The notes: a model not told the origin generated them from the sequence alone. A stretch of 39,543 nt of DNA from Acidimicrobiia bacterium (GCA_029862065.1 JAOTYB010000004.1:1-39543), one strand, 5' to 3'. Shown: positions 7,408 to 16,439, counted from the stretch's first letter. Numbers and translations are program-made.

Positions 7408-8343
7408 ATGCTGATTGCTTTGACCTTCACTATTGGTGGCCTGGTGGTGTTGCCGCTGGCTGCGGACCGCTTCGTCGTCTCGGCTGGGCGGATCAGCCGG
7501 GCCCTCGGCCTATCACCAATCCTGGTGGGGGCTCTGCTGGTTGGTTTTGGTACCTCCCTCCCGGAGGGTGTTGTGTCGGGTTGGGCGGCCGCCAAAGGAA
7601 ACCTCGACTTTGCAGTCGGCAACGTCGTCGGCTCAAACGTGGCCAACCTGGCGTTGGTGCTGGGAGTCGCCGCCTTGATTCGGCCGATTGCCGCCAGCCG
7701 CAGCTTGATCCTTCGGGAGGGTTCCCTCGTATTGCTGGTCACTGTCGTCTACGCCGGCTTCCACTTCGACCGCCAGGTGGCTCGGTGGGAGGGCCTGATA
7801 CTGCTCGCCCTGCTGCTGGTGGCGGTCTCCTTGCTCATCCGCTGGTCGCTCACAGATGTCCTGGAAGTCGTCCAGGAACTCGAAAGCGGTGTCCGACTGA
7901 GGTGGGAGTGGGTCATCGGGCTCGGCACGATGATCCTGACAGTGGCCGCGGCCACCTCCCTGGTGGAGGGAGCCGAGCGCTTGGCCGACGAGCTCGGCAT
8001 CCAGTCGGCCTTCATTGCCGCCACCCTGGTGGCCGTCGGCACCAGCCTTCCCGAGTTGGCGACTGCGGCGGCGGCAGTGCGTCGCCATCAGAGCGACCTG
8101 GCCCTCGGCAATGTGCTCGGGTCGAACCTGTTCAACCTGCTGGCAGTCGGCGGCATCGCCTCCACCATCGCCCCCGGACCACTCGACGGCGGGTTCATCC
8201 CGCTTCTCTGGGTGCTGTTGGTGCTCACGTTGTTTGTTGGGTTGCTGGCTGCCAACGGCAATCGGTTGCTGCGATGGGAGGGCATGGTGCTCCTCGTCTT
8301 CTTCGCCGTCTTTGTGTGGCTGGCCGGCGCCAACCTCGCCTGA
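7408..8343 (+). CDS. Na+/Ca2+ exchanger family (CaCA) antiporter
   Basis: A 311-residue inner-membrane antiporter of the CaCA superfamily, YrbG-like, expected to export Ca2+ or another cation in exchange for Na+ or H+. The protein has about ten hydrophobic helices and the two inverted alpha-repeats that define the family: GFGTSLPE (about 46-53) with GNVVGSNVANLAL (71-83), and AVGTSLPELATA with GNVLGSNLFNLLAV in the second half. The ion-coordinating Glu in each GTSLPE motif is present. A 15-nt gap separates it from ppc, which has its own likely promoter. Ion specificity cannot be assigned by sequence. Confidence 0.93.
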   Translation: MLIALTFTIGGLVVLPLAADRFVVSAGRISRALGLSPILVGALLVGFGTSLPEGVVSGWAAAKGNLDFAVGNVVGSNVANLALVLGVAALIRPIAASRSLILREGSLVLLVTVVYAGFHFDRQVARWEGLILLALLLVAVSLLIRWSLTDVLEVVQELESGVRLRWEWVIGLGTMILTVAAATSLVEGAERLADELGIQSAFIAATLVAVGTSLPELATAAAAVRRHQSDLALGNVLGSNLFNLLAVGGIASTIAPGPLDGGFIPLLWVLLVLTLFVGLLAANGNRLLRWEGMVLLVFFAVFVWLAGANLA

Positions 8344-8345
8344 AC

Positions 8346-8351
8346 TACTCT
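8346..8351 (+). promoter_or_regulatory. Leaderless -10 (TACTCT) for ppc
   Basis: TACTCT lies 7 nt before the ppc ATG and immediately after the exchanger stop codon. No ribosome-binding motif fits in the 15-nt gap. Confidence 0.5.
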
Positions 8352-8358
8352 GCCCGCC

Positions 8359-11100
8359 ATGACTGAACGCGACAGTGCTCTCCGAGCCGACATCCGCCGG
8401 CTGGGTACCAGCCTTGGTGAGACCCTGGTCAGACAGGTCGGGCCCGAGTTGCTGGCGTTGGTCGAAGAAGTGCGGGCCGCCACCAAGCTGTTGCGGAGCG
8501 GCGAGGACGCCGACGCCTCCCGGCTCGAAGCGCTGTTGGCCGGTCTCGACATGGACACGACCATCAACCTGGTGCGGGCCTTCAGCTCCTATTTCTTCTT
8601 GGCGAATGTTGCCGAGCAAACCCATCGGGTGAGCGACCCGGCCTCCGGTGCCCAGGCGCAACTGCTCGACGAGCCGCTGGCGGGAGTGGTCGATCGGATT
8701 CTCGAAGCCGAAGTTGACGAGGAGGTGCTGGCCGACGTGCTTGAGCGCCTCGAGCTGCGGCCGGTATTCACCGCCCACCCGACCGAGGCCGCCCGCCGGT
8801 CTCTGCTCACCAAAGGAGCGGACATCTCCGACCTGTTGACCGAGCGGAGCGACCCGCGGGTCTCTCCCTCCCAGCGGCGCCGCATCGACCGCCGCACCAG
8901 CGAACTGATCGACCTCATGTGGCAGACCGACGAGCTCCGTCACGATCGCCCGAGTCCAATCGACGAGGCTCGCTCGGCCATCTACTACTTCGACGATGTG
9001 TTCGAAGAAACGGCCGGTCCGCTGTCGGACCTCATCGACGAGCAGTTCGCTCGCCTCGGTCCCGGCCTGGCACCCGATTCGTTCCCGATTCGCTTCGGGA
9101 CCTGGGTGGGGGGTGACCGCGACGGCAATCCCAATGTCACCCGCGAGGTCACGGCTGAGGTGCTGGCCATCCAGCACGAGCACGGGCTCCGCAACCTCAT
9201 CAAGGCGGTGGAGGAGTTGGCCGCCGAGTTGAGTGTGTCTGCCCGGTTGGTCGAGCCCGATGCGGCCCTCGCCGCCTCGCTGCTGGCCGATCAGGAAGCG
9301 CTTCCCCACGTGTTCGCTCGGTTCGGAGAGCTCAATGCCTGGGAGGCCTACCGCCTCAAGCTGGCGTTCGTCCATCAGCGGCTTCACAACACCCGGGCTC
9401 GTTTCGAGCGGGGGACCGACCACGTTCCCGGCGTCGACTACCTCAGTGCCGGGCAACTGCTCGACGACCTGCGCCTCCTCCATGGCTCGTTGACCGGCGG
9501 GCGCGGCCGGCTCATCGCCGAAGGCTCGCTCACCCGGCTGATGCGCCGGGTGGACGGGTTCGGGTTCCACCTGGCCGTCATGGACATTCGGGAGGACGCC
9601 GGCCGCGTCCACGAAGCCGTCGCCGCCCTGTATGAACAAGTGGACGGCTCGGGGGAGTCCTATCTCATGATGGATCGGGCGGGCCGAGCCAAAGTGTTGG
9701 CCGATGAGTTGGAGAGCAAACGCCCGCTGGCCTCGCCAACCACCTCGCTGAGCGGGGAGGCGGCGATCACCATGGGAGCGTTCCATGCGGTCCGCGATGC
9801 CCTCGACACCTACGGCTCCGATGTCATCGAGAGCTTCATCCTGTCCATGACTGTTTCCGCCGACGACGTGCTGGCTGCCGCCGTTGCCGCCCGCGAAGCC
9901 GGCCTGATCGACGTGGCGGGAGGGGTGGCCCGCATCGGATTTGTGCCCCTCTTCGAGACGATCGGCGAGATCCGGGGAGGGGCCGACAGCCTCGACCTCC
10001 TGCTGTCGGCGCCCGCCTACCGGCGGATCGTTGCGCTGCGGGGCGACATTCAGGAAGTGATGCTCGGTTACTCCGACTCCAACAAGCACGGCGGGATCAC
10101 CACTTCGCAATGGGAGCTGTATCAGGCCACCCGGATGATCCGTCAGGTGGCGGCCCGTCACGGTGTCCGCTTGCGCTTCTTTCACGGCCGGGGCGGCACT
10201 GTCGGCCGGGGTGGCGGCCCCACCGGTGACGCCATCATGGCCCAGGCTTTCGGGACGGTGGACGCCACCCTCAAGCTCACCGAGCAGGGCGAAGTCATCT
10301 CCGACAAATACGGCCTCCCCGATCTGGCCTTCCGGAACCTCGAAGTCGCCCTCTCGGCGGTCTTGGAGGCCTCGGTGCTGCACCGGCACTCCCGGTCCGA
10401 CGAGGAGACGCTGGCCCGGTGGTTCAACGCAATGGATTCCATCTCCGATGCGGCGTTCACCGCCTACCGATCTCTCATCGACGATCCCGACCTGGTTCCC
10501 TACTTCCTCAGCTCAACTCCGGTCGAAGAGCTCGGCGCCATGAACATCGGCTCGCGCCCGGCCCGCCGTCCTGGGACCGGTTCGGGTCTCGACGGGCTGC
10601 GAGCCATCCCCTGGGTGTTCGGCTGGACCCAGAGCCGCCAGGTAGTACCCGGCTGGTTCGGAGTGGGCACGGGCCTGGCGGCGGCCCGAGCCGCCGGCCT
10701 CGACGATCTGATTGACGAGATGTACGAACGCTGGTCGTTCTTCCGGGCGTTCATCTCCAACGTCGAAATGACGCTCACCAAGACCGACATGCCCGTAGCC
10801 GCCCGCTACGTCGACCGGCTGGTCGATCCCGCCCATCGGCACTTGTTCGACGACATCCGGGCCGAGTTTGAGCTCACGGTGGCCCAGGTACTGACAGTCA
10901 CCGGCGAGGACGACCTGCTCGATCGCAACCCAACCCTGGCCAGAACGCTGGCGGTCCGCGACGTGTACATCGACCCCATGAGCCTGGTCCAGGTCGAGCT
11001 GCTCGCCAAAGCCCGGGCGGGGGGCGCCGACGACAAACTCCGCCGGGCCCTGCTTTCGACGGTCAACGGTATCGCCGCAGGTCTGCGCAACACGGGGTAA
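8359..11100 (+). CDS. ppc: Phosphoenolpyruvate carboxylase
   Basis: A 913-residue PEP carboxylase, which adds bicarbonate to PEP to make oxaloacetate and refill the TCA cycle. The length is normal for bacteria. The catalytic-His signature FTAHPTEA is at 137-144, the signature MLGYSDSNKHGG at about 568-580, and the glycine-rich loop FFHGRGGTVGRGGGP at about 606-620. The C-terminus ends in NTG, close to the family's usual NTG end. The ATG start is supported by the -10 7 nt upstream. The gene is followed directly by the four-helix cassette, whose left inverted repeat begins 8 nt after the stop. Confidence 0.97.
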   Translation: MTERDSALRADIRRLGTSLGETLVRQVGPELLALVEEVRAATKLLRSGEDADASRLEALLAGLDMDTTINLVRAFSSYFFLANVAEQTHRVSDPASGAQAQLLDEPLAGVVDRILEAEVDEEVLADVLERLELRPVFTAHPTEAARRSLLTKGADISDLLTERSDPRVSPSQRRRIDRRTSELIDLMWQTDELRHDRPSPIDEARSAIYYFDDVFEETAGPLSDLIDEQFARLGPGLAPDSFPIRFGTWVGGDRDGNPNVTREVTAEVLAIQHEHGLRNLIKAVEELAAELSVSARLVEPDAALAASLLADQEALPHVFARFGELNAWEAYRLKLAFVHQRLHNTRARFERGTDHVPGVDYLSAGQLLDDLRLLHGSLTGGRGRLIAEGSLTRLMRRVDGFGFHLAVMDIREDAGRVHEAVAALYEQVDGSGESYLMMDRAGRAKVLADELESKRPLASPTTSLSGEAAITMGAFHAVRDALDTYGSDVIESFILSMTVSADDVLAAAVAAREAGLIDVAGGVARIGFVPLFETIGEIRGGADSLDLLLSAPAYRRIVALRGDIQEVMLGYSDSNKHGGITTSQWELYQATRMIRQVAARHGVRLRFFHGRGGTVGRGGGPTGDAIMAQAFGTVDATLKLTEQGEVISDKYGLPDLAFRNLEVALSAVLEASVLHRHSRSDEETLARWFNAMDSISDAAFTAYRSLIDDPDLVPYFLSSTPVEELGAMNIGSRPARRPGTGSGLDGLRAIPWVFGWTQSRQVVPGWFGVGTGLAAARAAGLDDLIDEMYERWSFFRAFISNVEMTLTKTDMPVAARYVDRLVDPAHRHLFDDIRAEFELTVAQVLTVTGEDDLLDRNPTLARTLAVRDVYIDPMSLVQVELLAKARAGGADDKLRRALLSTVNGIAAGLRNTG

Positions 11101-11107
11101 GGGCAGC

Positions 11108-11132
11108 ACGCAGGACGCTTTGCGCAGGACGC
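11108..11132. repeat. Left arm of 25-bp inverted repeat
   Basis: Exact inverse complement of 11694-11718. The arm contains two inverted GCGTCCT-type heptamers separated by CTTTGC. Confidence 0.9.
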
Positions 11133-11184
11133 AATAAGCAGTAAGCAGTAGGCAGTAAGCAATATCTGGGTCACGGGTCTTCTG

Positions 11185-11559
11185 TTGGCGGACCCGCAGT
11201 GGACGTCAGTGCGGCACCACAAGAGGTATGAGGTCTGGCGACTGGCACATCAACTAGTGATTGATGTCTATCGACTGACAGACGGTCTTCCAGCAGCAGA
11301 GCGTTATGGGTTGGCCACACAGATGAATCGAGCCGCAGTGTCAATATCCTCGAATGTGGCAGAAGGCCCGGGCCGAGGGAGTGACGCCGACTTCTGTCGA
11401 TTCCTCCTAATGGCCAATGGCTCGGCCAACGAGCTGGAGAGCCAGCTACTCATAACGCGGGAGTTGAGATTGGCCGACGGTGAAGCGGCTGCGAGACTCC
11501 TCGGGCAGGTCGACCAGGTCCGACGACACCTCATCAAGCTCATCAAGGCCGCCAGTTAA
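11185..11559 (+). CDS. Four-helix-bundle protein, S23/IVP (23S rRNA-associated) family
   Basis: Up to 124 residues. The family is named for proteins encoded in 23S rRNA intervening sequences and is related to the Avd accessory protein of diversity-generating retroelements; molecular function is unknown in most cases. Signature segments are present: [11 protein letters not shown] (15-25), [21 protein letters not shown] (41-61), then a Gly-Arg turn, [16 protein letters not shown] and a final basic helix ending [10 protein letters not shown]. The start is uncertain: TTG at 11185, or GTG at 11209, which begins 8 residues later and fits the family better. Codon use differs from neighbours. No rRNA gene or reverse transcriptase is in the window, so this is a stand-alone copy. 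Confidence 0.85.
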   Translation: MADPQWTSVRHHKRYEVWRLAHQLVIDVYRLTDGLPAAERYGLATQMNRAAVSISSNVAEGPGRGSDADFCRFLLMANGSANELESQLLITRELRLADGEAAARLLGQVDQVRRHLIKLIKAAS

Positions 11560-11728
<169 letters not shown>

Positions 11729-11751
11729 GCGCCCCCTATCTACCACGCACC

Positions 11752-11767
11752 GCAGGATGTATCCTGC
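11752..11767 (+). promoter_or_regulatory. Leaderless promoter with 7-bp palindrome
   Basis: TATCCT (11760-11765) lies 6 nt before ATG11772. GCAGGAT / ATCCTGC (11752-11758, 11761-11767) form a palindrome over the -10, a candidate operator site. Confidence 0.5.
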
Positions 11768-11771
11768 AGAT

Positions 11772-11957
11772 ATGGAGCCGGAACAAACCATCACGTGCGT
11801 TGACTGTGGAGGGGTTGCCCACCTGCTGACTCAACGTCCCGCCGATGACCCGTTCCTTCCTGGTGACATGGCCGCCTACACCTGCGAGGACTGCAACCAC
11901 CGGCTGGACATCGTGCTCGATGAGGACGAAGAAGTCGGCCAGTTTGCCGGTCAGTAA
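11772..11957 (+). CDS. Small zinc-ribbon protein
   Basis: A 61-residue protein with two CxxC pairs (CVDC near residue 8 and CEDC near 38) separated by about 26 residues, the layout of a zinc ribbon, then an acidic tail (DEDEEVGQ). ATG11772 is chosen over ATG11757 because it follows a -10 by exactly 6 nt. The phosphoribosyltransferase begins 5 nt after the stop, so the two are likely one operon. Function is unknown; a regulatory or nucleic-acid-binding role would be a guess. Confidence 0.75.
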   Translation: MEPEQTITCVDCGGVAHLLTQRPADDPFLPGDMAAYTCEDCNHRLDIVLDEDEEVGQFAGQ

Positions 11958-11962
11958 ACGCA

Positions 11963-12589
11963 GTGGGCTTCCGTGATCGCGCCGATGCGGGTCGACAGCT
12001 CGGCGCCGCCCTCACTCGCTTCCGAGAACTAAACCCGCTCGTGATCGGGCTCCCTCGCGGAGGGGTGGTGGTGGCAGCCGGAGTCGCCTCAGCTCTCGAG
12101 GCCGACCTCGACATCCTGGTGGTTCGCAAACTGGGGGCGCCCGGCCAACCCGAGCTGGGACTGGGGGCCATTGCCGAAGGTGGCGTCTTGCTGCTCAACA
12201 AGCCACTCATGCGGCAGGTGCGGATCACAAAGGAACAGTTGCAGTCCACCATCGACTCCGAGAACGACGAGCTCAAGCGTCGGCTGGAGACCTATCGGGG
12301 CGATCGGGAACCCATCGAAGTCACCAACCGCCTGGTGATCCTGGTAGATGACGGATTGGCCACCGGCGGTTCGGTTCGAGCGGCCGCCGGTGCCCTTCAG
12401 CATCTCGGGGCATCCCAGCCGGTGCTGGCCGTTCCGGTCGGGTCCCCCGAAACGGTTAGGGAGCTAACACCCATGTTCAGTGAGGTGGTGTGCCTTGAAT
12501 CCCCGGCTCAGTTCTTCTCGATTGGCCAGTTCTATGACGACTTCAGCCAGACCACCGACGAGGAAGTCGTCGAGCTTCTGACCGACTGA
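11963..12589 (+). CDS. Type I phosphoribosyltransferase-domain protein
   Basis: A 208-residue PRTase-fold protein of the group with an N-terminal VIGLPRGGVVVAAGVA segment. The PRPP-binding loop is seen as VILVDDGLATGGSVRAA (about residues 115-131), with the two Asp and the Thr-Gly-Gly expected for binding ribose-5-phosphate and pyrophosphate. Members of this group are often annotated as phosphoribosyltransferases of unknown substrate, sometimes linked to erythromycin-esterase or hydrolase domains; here it is single-domain. The GTG start is 5 nt after the zinc-ribbon gene. The base substrate cannot be inferred. Confidence 0.85.
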   Translation: MGFRDRADAGRQLGAALTRFRELNPLVIGLPRGGVVVAAGVASALEADLDILVVRKLGAPGQPELGLGAIAEGGVLLLNKPLMRQVRITKEQLQSTIDSENDELKRRLETYRGDREPIEVTNRLVILVDDGLATGGSVRAAAGALQHLGASQPVLAVPVGSPETVRELTPMFSEVVCLESPAQFFSIGQFYDDFSQTTDEEVVELLTD

Positions 12590-12665
12590 CCCTTTCGGAC
12601 CGACTCGAGGACCGGTACGATCATTCATTCCGCCACCGCGGCGGTTGATTCGAAAGGTTTGGGCC

Positions 12666-13652
12666 ATGACCACATTTGTCGAGACCGTGCAGCGCCGGTG
12701 GCTGGCGCTTCCCGGAATCGTGCTGGTGGCCATCGGCGCCGGCCTCTGGGGGACCGACGCCTTGTTTCGGCGGGGGCTGGCCCTCGAATTGCCATCGGCA
12801 ACGGTGGTGTTCTGGGAGCACCTCATCCTGGTGGCCATCACCTTCCCACTGGTGCTCGCCTTTCTCCGTTCCCGGCCGCGGCTGACCGGCCGCGACATCC
12901 TGTCGTTGCTGCTCATCGGGGTGGGTGCTTCGGCGCTGGCCACGATGCTGTTCACCGAGGCTTTCACCTACGGCAATCCGACCACTCCACTGCTCCTCCA
13001 GAAGCTGCAGCCGGTCATCGCCATCCTGGGTGCCTACGTGCTGCTCAAGGAGCGGCTGCTTCCCCGGTACGGCGTCTATTTCGTGCTGGCGTTTGGCAGC
13101 GCCTGGCTCATCTCGTTTGGCGATCCAACCAACGTCAGTGTCAACGAGCTGGCGCCGGCCCTGTTGGCGATCGGGGCGGCGGTGTTGTGGGGGATGGGCA
13201 CCGTCCTTGGCCGGCACATGACCTCCAAGATTCCTGCCAACCAGTTGACGGCACTCCGGTTCGCCATCGGGCTGCCAGCCAGTGCGATCATCGTCGGCTT
13301 CCGGGGCGAGACCAATATTGCAGCCGGCATCGGACTCGGAGATTTCCGGACCCTGGTGCTGCTCTCACTCATTCCCGGCCTGGCCGCCATCGCCATTTAC
13401 TACCGGGGCCTCAAAGGAACGCCTGCCTCGGCGGCCACTCTGGCCGAGTTGACCTTCCCCTTGACGGCCATCCTCATCGGATGGGCCAGGTTCGACACCG
13501 TGCCGACCAACACCCAGTGGGTGGGGATCGCCGTGCTGGCTGCCACCATTGTGGTGATGAGCCGGGCAGCCAATCGGACGCCGGAAGCCATCGGCGTGAA
13601 GGCTCCGGCCGTGGGGCTGCCGCGGTCGCCGGTTCCCGAGCGGGCTGCTTAG
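12666..13652 (+). CDS. EamA/DMT-family transporter
   Basis: A 328-residue drug/metabolite transporter-superfamily permease with about ten hydrophobic helices in two EamA repeats (about residues 15-140 and 160-300). The first repeat begins LPGIVLVAIGAGLWGTDALF, and TPLLLQKLQPVIAILGAYVLLKE-type residues close it. ATG12666 is preferred: GAAAGG (12652-12657) lies 8 nt upstream, and a -10 TACGAT (12616-12621) predicts a leader of about 38 nt. The last 30 residues are a Pro/Ala-rich cytoplasmic tail. Its stop codon overlaps that of the convergent FMN reductase by 4 nt. The substrate is unknown; efflux of a metabolite or amino acid is typical for the family. Confidence 0.88.
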   Translation: MTTFVETVQRRWLALPGIVLVAIGAGLWGTDALFRRGLALELPSATVVFWEHLILVAITFPLVLAFLRSRPRLTGRDILSLLLIGVGASALATMLFTEAFTYGNPTTPLLLQKLQPVIAILGAYVLLKERLLPRYGVYFVLAFGSAWLISFGDPTNVSVNELAPALLAIGAAVLWGMGTVLGRHMTSKIPANQLTALRFAIGLPASAIIVGFRGETNIAAGIGLGDFRTLVLLSLIPGLAAIAIYYRGLKGTPASAATLAELTFPLTAILIGWARFDTVPTNTQWVGIAVLAATIVVMSRAANRTPEAIGVKAPAVGLPRSPVPERAA

Positions 13653-14200
13653 CCGGCGGCTCGGGCCTCGGCCACCAGCGAATCCAATAGACGCTGGATC
13701 TGCGTGCGATAGCGCTCGTCGGTAAAGGTGAGATCCTCGTCAAAATGCTTGGAGGCATGGCTGATCAACACGTTCGGTCGAGTTACGACCCGCATGTCGT
13801 TGTGCATGAGGATTTGGCGCAAATGCTGTTGGGCATAGGCAGTGCCGAGGCGTCCGCCGGCTCCCATGATGGCCGCCGGCTTGGCGTCCAGTGGAGACTC
13901 GGGGCCCCGGGATGCCCAGTCGATGGCGTTCTTCAGCACGCCGGGCACCGACCAGTTGTACTCAGGCGTAGCAAAGAGGATGGCGTCGGCCTGCCGTAGG
14001 TGGGCCCGCATCGCTTCGACCGGCTCGGGAAAGCCAACGGCTTCCTCAACGTCATGGTTGAACAGCGGCACGTCCGCATACTCGACGATCTCCAGTTTGG
14101 TGTCGTCGGGCAGCACCGCCTGGGCGGCTCGCAGCAGGGCCGTGTTGTACGAGCCCCGCCGCAAGCTACCGGAAACGCCGGCGATGTTGATCGTGCTCAC
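13649..14200 (-). CDS. NADPH-dependent FMN reductase family protein
   Basis: A 183-residue flavodoxin-fold reductase of the ChrR/azoreductase-like group, which uses FMN and NAD(P)H to reduce quinones, chromate or azo compounds. GSLRRGSYNTALLRA (10-24) is the FMN phosphate-binding loop, and PEYNWSVPGVLKNAIDWAS (about 79-97) is the second family signature. The start is GTG at 14200, directly after the TAA of the YceI gene (no gap), so the two are translationally coupled. The 3' end overlaps the convergent transporter stop by 4 nt. Physiological substrate is unknown; oxidative-stress protection by quinone reduction is the usual proposal. Confidence 0.9.
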   Translation of the reverse strand: MSTINIAGVSGSLRRGSYNTALLRAAQAVLPDDTKLEIVEYADVPLFNHDVEEAVGFPEPVEAMRAHLRQADAILFATPEYNWSVPGVLKNAIDWASRGPESPLDAKPAAIMGAGGRLGTAYAQQHLRQILMHNDMRVVTRPNVLISHASKHFDEDLTFTDERYRTQIQRLLDSLVAEARAAG

Positions 14201-14773
14201 TTAGCCCTCTTGAGCTATGAGCTGGGCCTCGATTTCGAGCTTGAAGGTCTCGGAAACCAGCAGGCCGCCACCGTCGAGGGGGACGTTCCAGCTGAGGCCA
14301 AAGTCATGGCGCTTGAGCTCACCGGATGCCGAGAAGGCCACTTTGGCGTTGCCCCACGGGTCGGCGATGACTCCCAAGAATTCGAGGTCGAGGGTGATCG
14401 GCTGGGTGTTGCCGATAATCGTCAGGTCACCGGTGAGGGACCAGGCATCGCCCTTGGGCTCGATGCTGGTGCTCTTGAAGGTGAGGTTCGGATGGTTCTC
14501 GACATCGAGAAAGTCCCCCGACTTCAGGTGGCCGTCGCGATCATCAGTTCCGGTGGTAATGGAATCGGCCTTGATGGTGAGCTCAACGGTCGAGGCCGTG
14601 ATGTCCTCAGCCATGGTCACGGTGCCCTCGAACTCGTTGAAGTGGCCGCGAACCTTGGTCACCATCAAGTGGCGGGCGACGGCTTCGATCTTGCTGTGGG
14701 TGGGGTCAAAGGCATAGGTGCCCGTAGCGGGAACGGCTCGGCCGTCAACTTCACGAGAGGCGGTGGTCGTCAC
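14201..14773 (-). CDS. YceI-family lipid-binding-like protein
   Basis: A 190-residue YceI-family protein; the family folds as an extended lipocalin-like barrel that binds isoprenoid chains. Family features are GTYAFDPTHSKIEAVARHLMV (18-38), HLKSGDFLDVENHPNLTFKS (about 81-100) and ELKRHDFGLSW (about 153-163). Unlike many homologs there is no signal peptide, so this copy should be cytoplasmic, as in several actinobacterial members. The start is GTG at 14773 with AGGAG (14781-14785 on the minus strand) 7 nt upstream. It forms an operon with the FMN reductase; together they suggest handling of a quinone or polyprenoid, which is an inference. Confidence 0.92.
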   Translation of the reverse strand: MTTTASREVDGRAVPATGTYAFDPTHSKIEAVARHLMVTKVRGHFNEFEGTVTMAEDITASTVELTIKADSITTGTDDRDGHLKSGDFLDVENHPNLTFKSTSIEPKGDAWSLTGDLTIIGNTQPITLDLEFLGVIADPWGNAKVAFSASGELKRHDFGLSWNVPLDGGGLLVSETFKLEIEAQLIAQEG

Positions 14774-14840
14774 AGTATTACTCCTAGGAAAGAAAGGGTG
14801 TCGAGGGGGAAACTGTGCCGGCGGGCTGTCTATTCCCCGA

Positions 14841-15764
14841 TCAGGTGCCGGGCTTGACCACCCGTTGGCCTGCCAGGGAGCCGATGAGCTCGACGATTAG
14901 CTCGGCCGTCTGGTTCTGGTCGTCGAGGATCGGGTTCACTTCGGTGAATTCGGCCGAGGTGATGATGTCGGCCTCAGCCAGCAGCTCCATCATCAAGTGG
15001 CTCTCGCGATAGGTGAACCCTCCGACCACCGGGGTTCCGGTGCCGGGGGCATGGCGGGGGTCAATGGCATCGGCATCGAACGACAGGTGGATGTGGTCGA
15101 CTCCATCGGCGGTGAGGACGGCGAATGACTCCTCGAGGATTGAAGGGATCCCCCGCATGTCGACGTCGTGCATCGTGAAGAAGGTGATGGCCGAGGCCCG
15201 CAGGCGGTCGGCCTCCAGGCGGTCGACGCTGTGCAGCCCGATGATGACCGTGTGATCCTCAAGCGCTTTGGGAGCAACCCCGCCCACTTGCACGAGGCTG
15301 TCCGGCCCTTCTCCGAGGATGGCGGCCACCGGCATGCCGTGGATGTTGCCGCTCGGGCTGGTCTCGGGCGTGTTGTAGTCGGCGTGGGCGTCGATCCACA
15401 ACAGCCCGTGGCGCGGCTCGACGGCCGCCACGCCGCCCATCGTGCCGACCGCAATCGAATGGTCGCCACCGATGACGAGCGGGAAGTGCCCGGCCCGGAC
15501 CGCCGCTTCGGTGACTTCAGCCAATGCGGCCGACGCTTCGACCACCGGGGCCAGGTAGCGGGCCGATGGGTCGCCCTCGTCGACGGTGGTCATGGGGGCA
15601 CATTCGATGTTTCCCCGGTCGATCACCGTGAACCCGAGTGACTCGAGACGGGGGATGACGCCGGCCACCCGCACCGCACTCGGCCCCATGTCCACCCCGC
15701 GGTGGATCTGACCGAGATCCTGGGGAGCTCCGATCAGTTCGATGGTTGGTTTGGAGGCGAGCAC
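14841..15764 (-). CDS. rocF: Arginase
   Basis: A 307-residue ureohydrolase that splits arginine to ornithine and urea with a dimanganese centre. The metal ligands are all visible: His102 in GGDHS, Asp125, His127 and Asp129 in DAHADYN, and Asp230 and Asp232 in SFDADAIDP. SPSGNIHGMP (136-145) and GTGTPVVGG (241-249) favour arginase over agmatinase or formiminoglutamase. The start is GTG at 15764, 6 nt after a -10 TAGCCT; no ribosome-binding motif is present, so the mRNA should be leaderless. It shares a 45-bp divergent promoter region with the lipoprotein gene. The 67 bp between it and the YceI gene hold no clear terminator. Confidence 0.94.
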   Translation of the reverse strand: MLASKPTIELIGAPQDLGQIHRGVDMGPSAVRVAGVIPRLESLGFTVIDRGNIECAPMTTVDEGDPSARYLAPVVEASAALAEVTEAAVRAGHFPLVIGGDHSIAVGTMGGVAAVEPRHGLLWIDAHADYNTPETSPSGNIHGMPVAAILGEGPDSLVQVGGVAPKALEDHTVIIGLHSVDRLEADRLRASAITFFTMHDVDMRGIPSILEESFAVLTADGVDHIHLSFDADAIDPRHAPGTGTPVVGGFTYRESHLMMELLAEADIITSAEFTEVNPILDDQNQTAELIVELIGSLAGQRVVKPGT

Positions 15765-15809
15765 CGACGCAGGCTACCGGTATATGGCGGGCCCGCGTAG
15801 GGTGTCGCC
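15765..15809. promoter_or_regulatory. Divergent leaderless promoters: arginase / lipoprotein
   Basis: TAGCCT on the minus strand (15771-15776) is 6 nt before the arginase GTG, and TAGGGT on the plus strand (15798-15803) is 6 nt before the lipoprotein ATG. The -35 region of each falls on or near the other's -10. Confidence 0.6.
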
Positions 15810-16439
15810 ATGAAACGACTCACCCTGCTTATTGCCATTGTTCTGATCGCTACCGCCTGTGGATCCGATTCTGATTCGTCAGATACCACGGTCGCCGATT
15901 CCACTACCACTACGACCGTCGCCACGACCACGACCGAAGATGCCGACGCTGGCGATACGACCACGACCACCGGCGCCGCCACCGCCCAGTTCGTCATCAG
16001 CCGAGTTGTGTTCGGCGATGATGGATATGTCTCGGTGACCAATGTCGGAGGCGAATCCGGCAATCTCGAGGGGTGGCAGCTGTGTCAGCGCCCGGCTTAC
16101 TTCGGCATCGGGTCGGTTGAGGTAGCGGCCGGAGAGACCGTTCACTTCACCACCGGCGACCCCGGCGGCAACCTGTCCGGACAGGTCATAGATTCCGGCG
16201 GTCGTTTCAGCACGCTGAACGCCGACAACGGAGAGATTGGCCTGTACATCGACAGCTCGTTTGGAAGCGCGGCTTCTATCCGCAGCTATGTCGAGTGGGG
16301 TTCGGCGGGTCACGGTCGCAGCTCGGTGGCCGTCGAAGCCGGAATCTGGGATGGCGGGTTCGTAGCGGCCGGGGGAGCTCCCGGCATTGCTGCCACCGTC
16401 CTTGCGCCCTCATCTGTCGGTGACTGGGCGACCAGCTAG
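15810..16439 (+). CDS. Secreted lipoprotein with lamin-tail-like domain
   Basis: A 209-residue predicted lipoprotein. A short basic N-terminus and hydrophobic segment end in IATACGS, giving lipid-modified Cys17. A Ser/Thr/Asp-rich linker with runs of Thr (about 20-55) follows, a likely cell-wall-spanning stretch. The rest, from about residue 58, resembles a lamin-tail domain (LTD): QFVISRVVFGDDGYVSVTN, LEGWQLCQ, VAAGETVHF and a closing GIWDGGF segment. LTD domains occur in secreted bacterial proteins, often with nucleases, but no nuclease is fused here. The gene has a leaderless promoter, and its stop overlaps that of the convergent oxidoreductase by 4 nt. Confidence 0.8.
   Translation: MKRLTLLIAIVLIATACGSDSDSSDTTVADSTTTTTVATTTTEDADAGDTTTTTGAATAQFVISRVVFGDDGYVSVTNVGGESGNLEGWQLCQRPAYFGIGSVEVAAGETVHFTTGDPGGNLSGQVIDSGGRFSTLNADNGEIGLYIDSSFGSAASIRSYVEWGSAGHGRSSVAVEAGIWDGGFVAAGGAPGIAATVLAPSSVGDWATS

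Noticed and set aside
7633-10389. A 918-codon minus-strand reading frame opposite the exchanger gene and ppc
   Set aside because: Both plus-strand genes have conserved active-site motifs. The opposite frame is open because high GC at third codon positions suppresses stops, and its sequence is Gly/Gln/His/Pro-rich.
13014-13070. tRNA or other structured RNA genes anywhere in the window
   Set aside because: I looked for T-loop GTTCGA-type motifs paired with acceptor stems and found no convincing cloverleaf in this stretch or elsewhere by eye.
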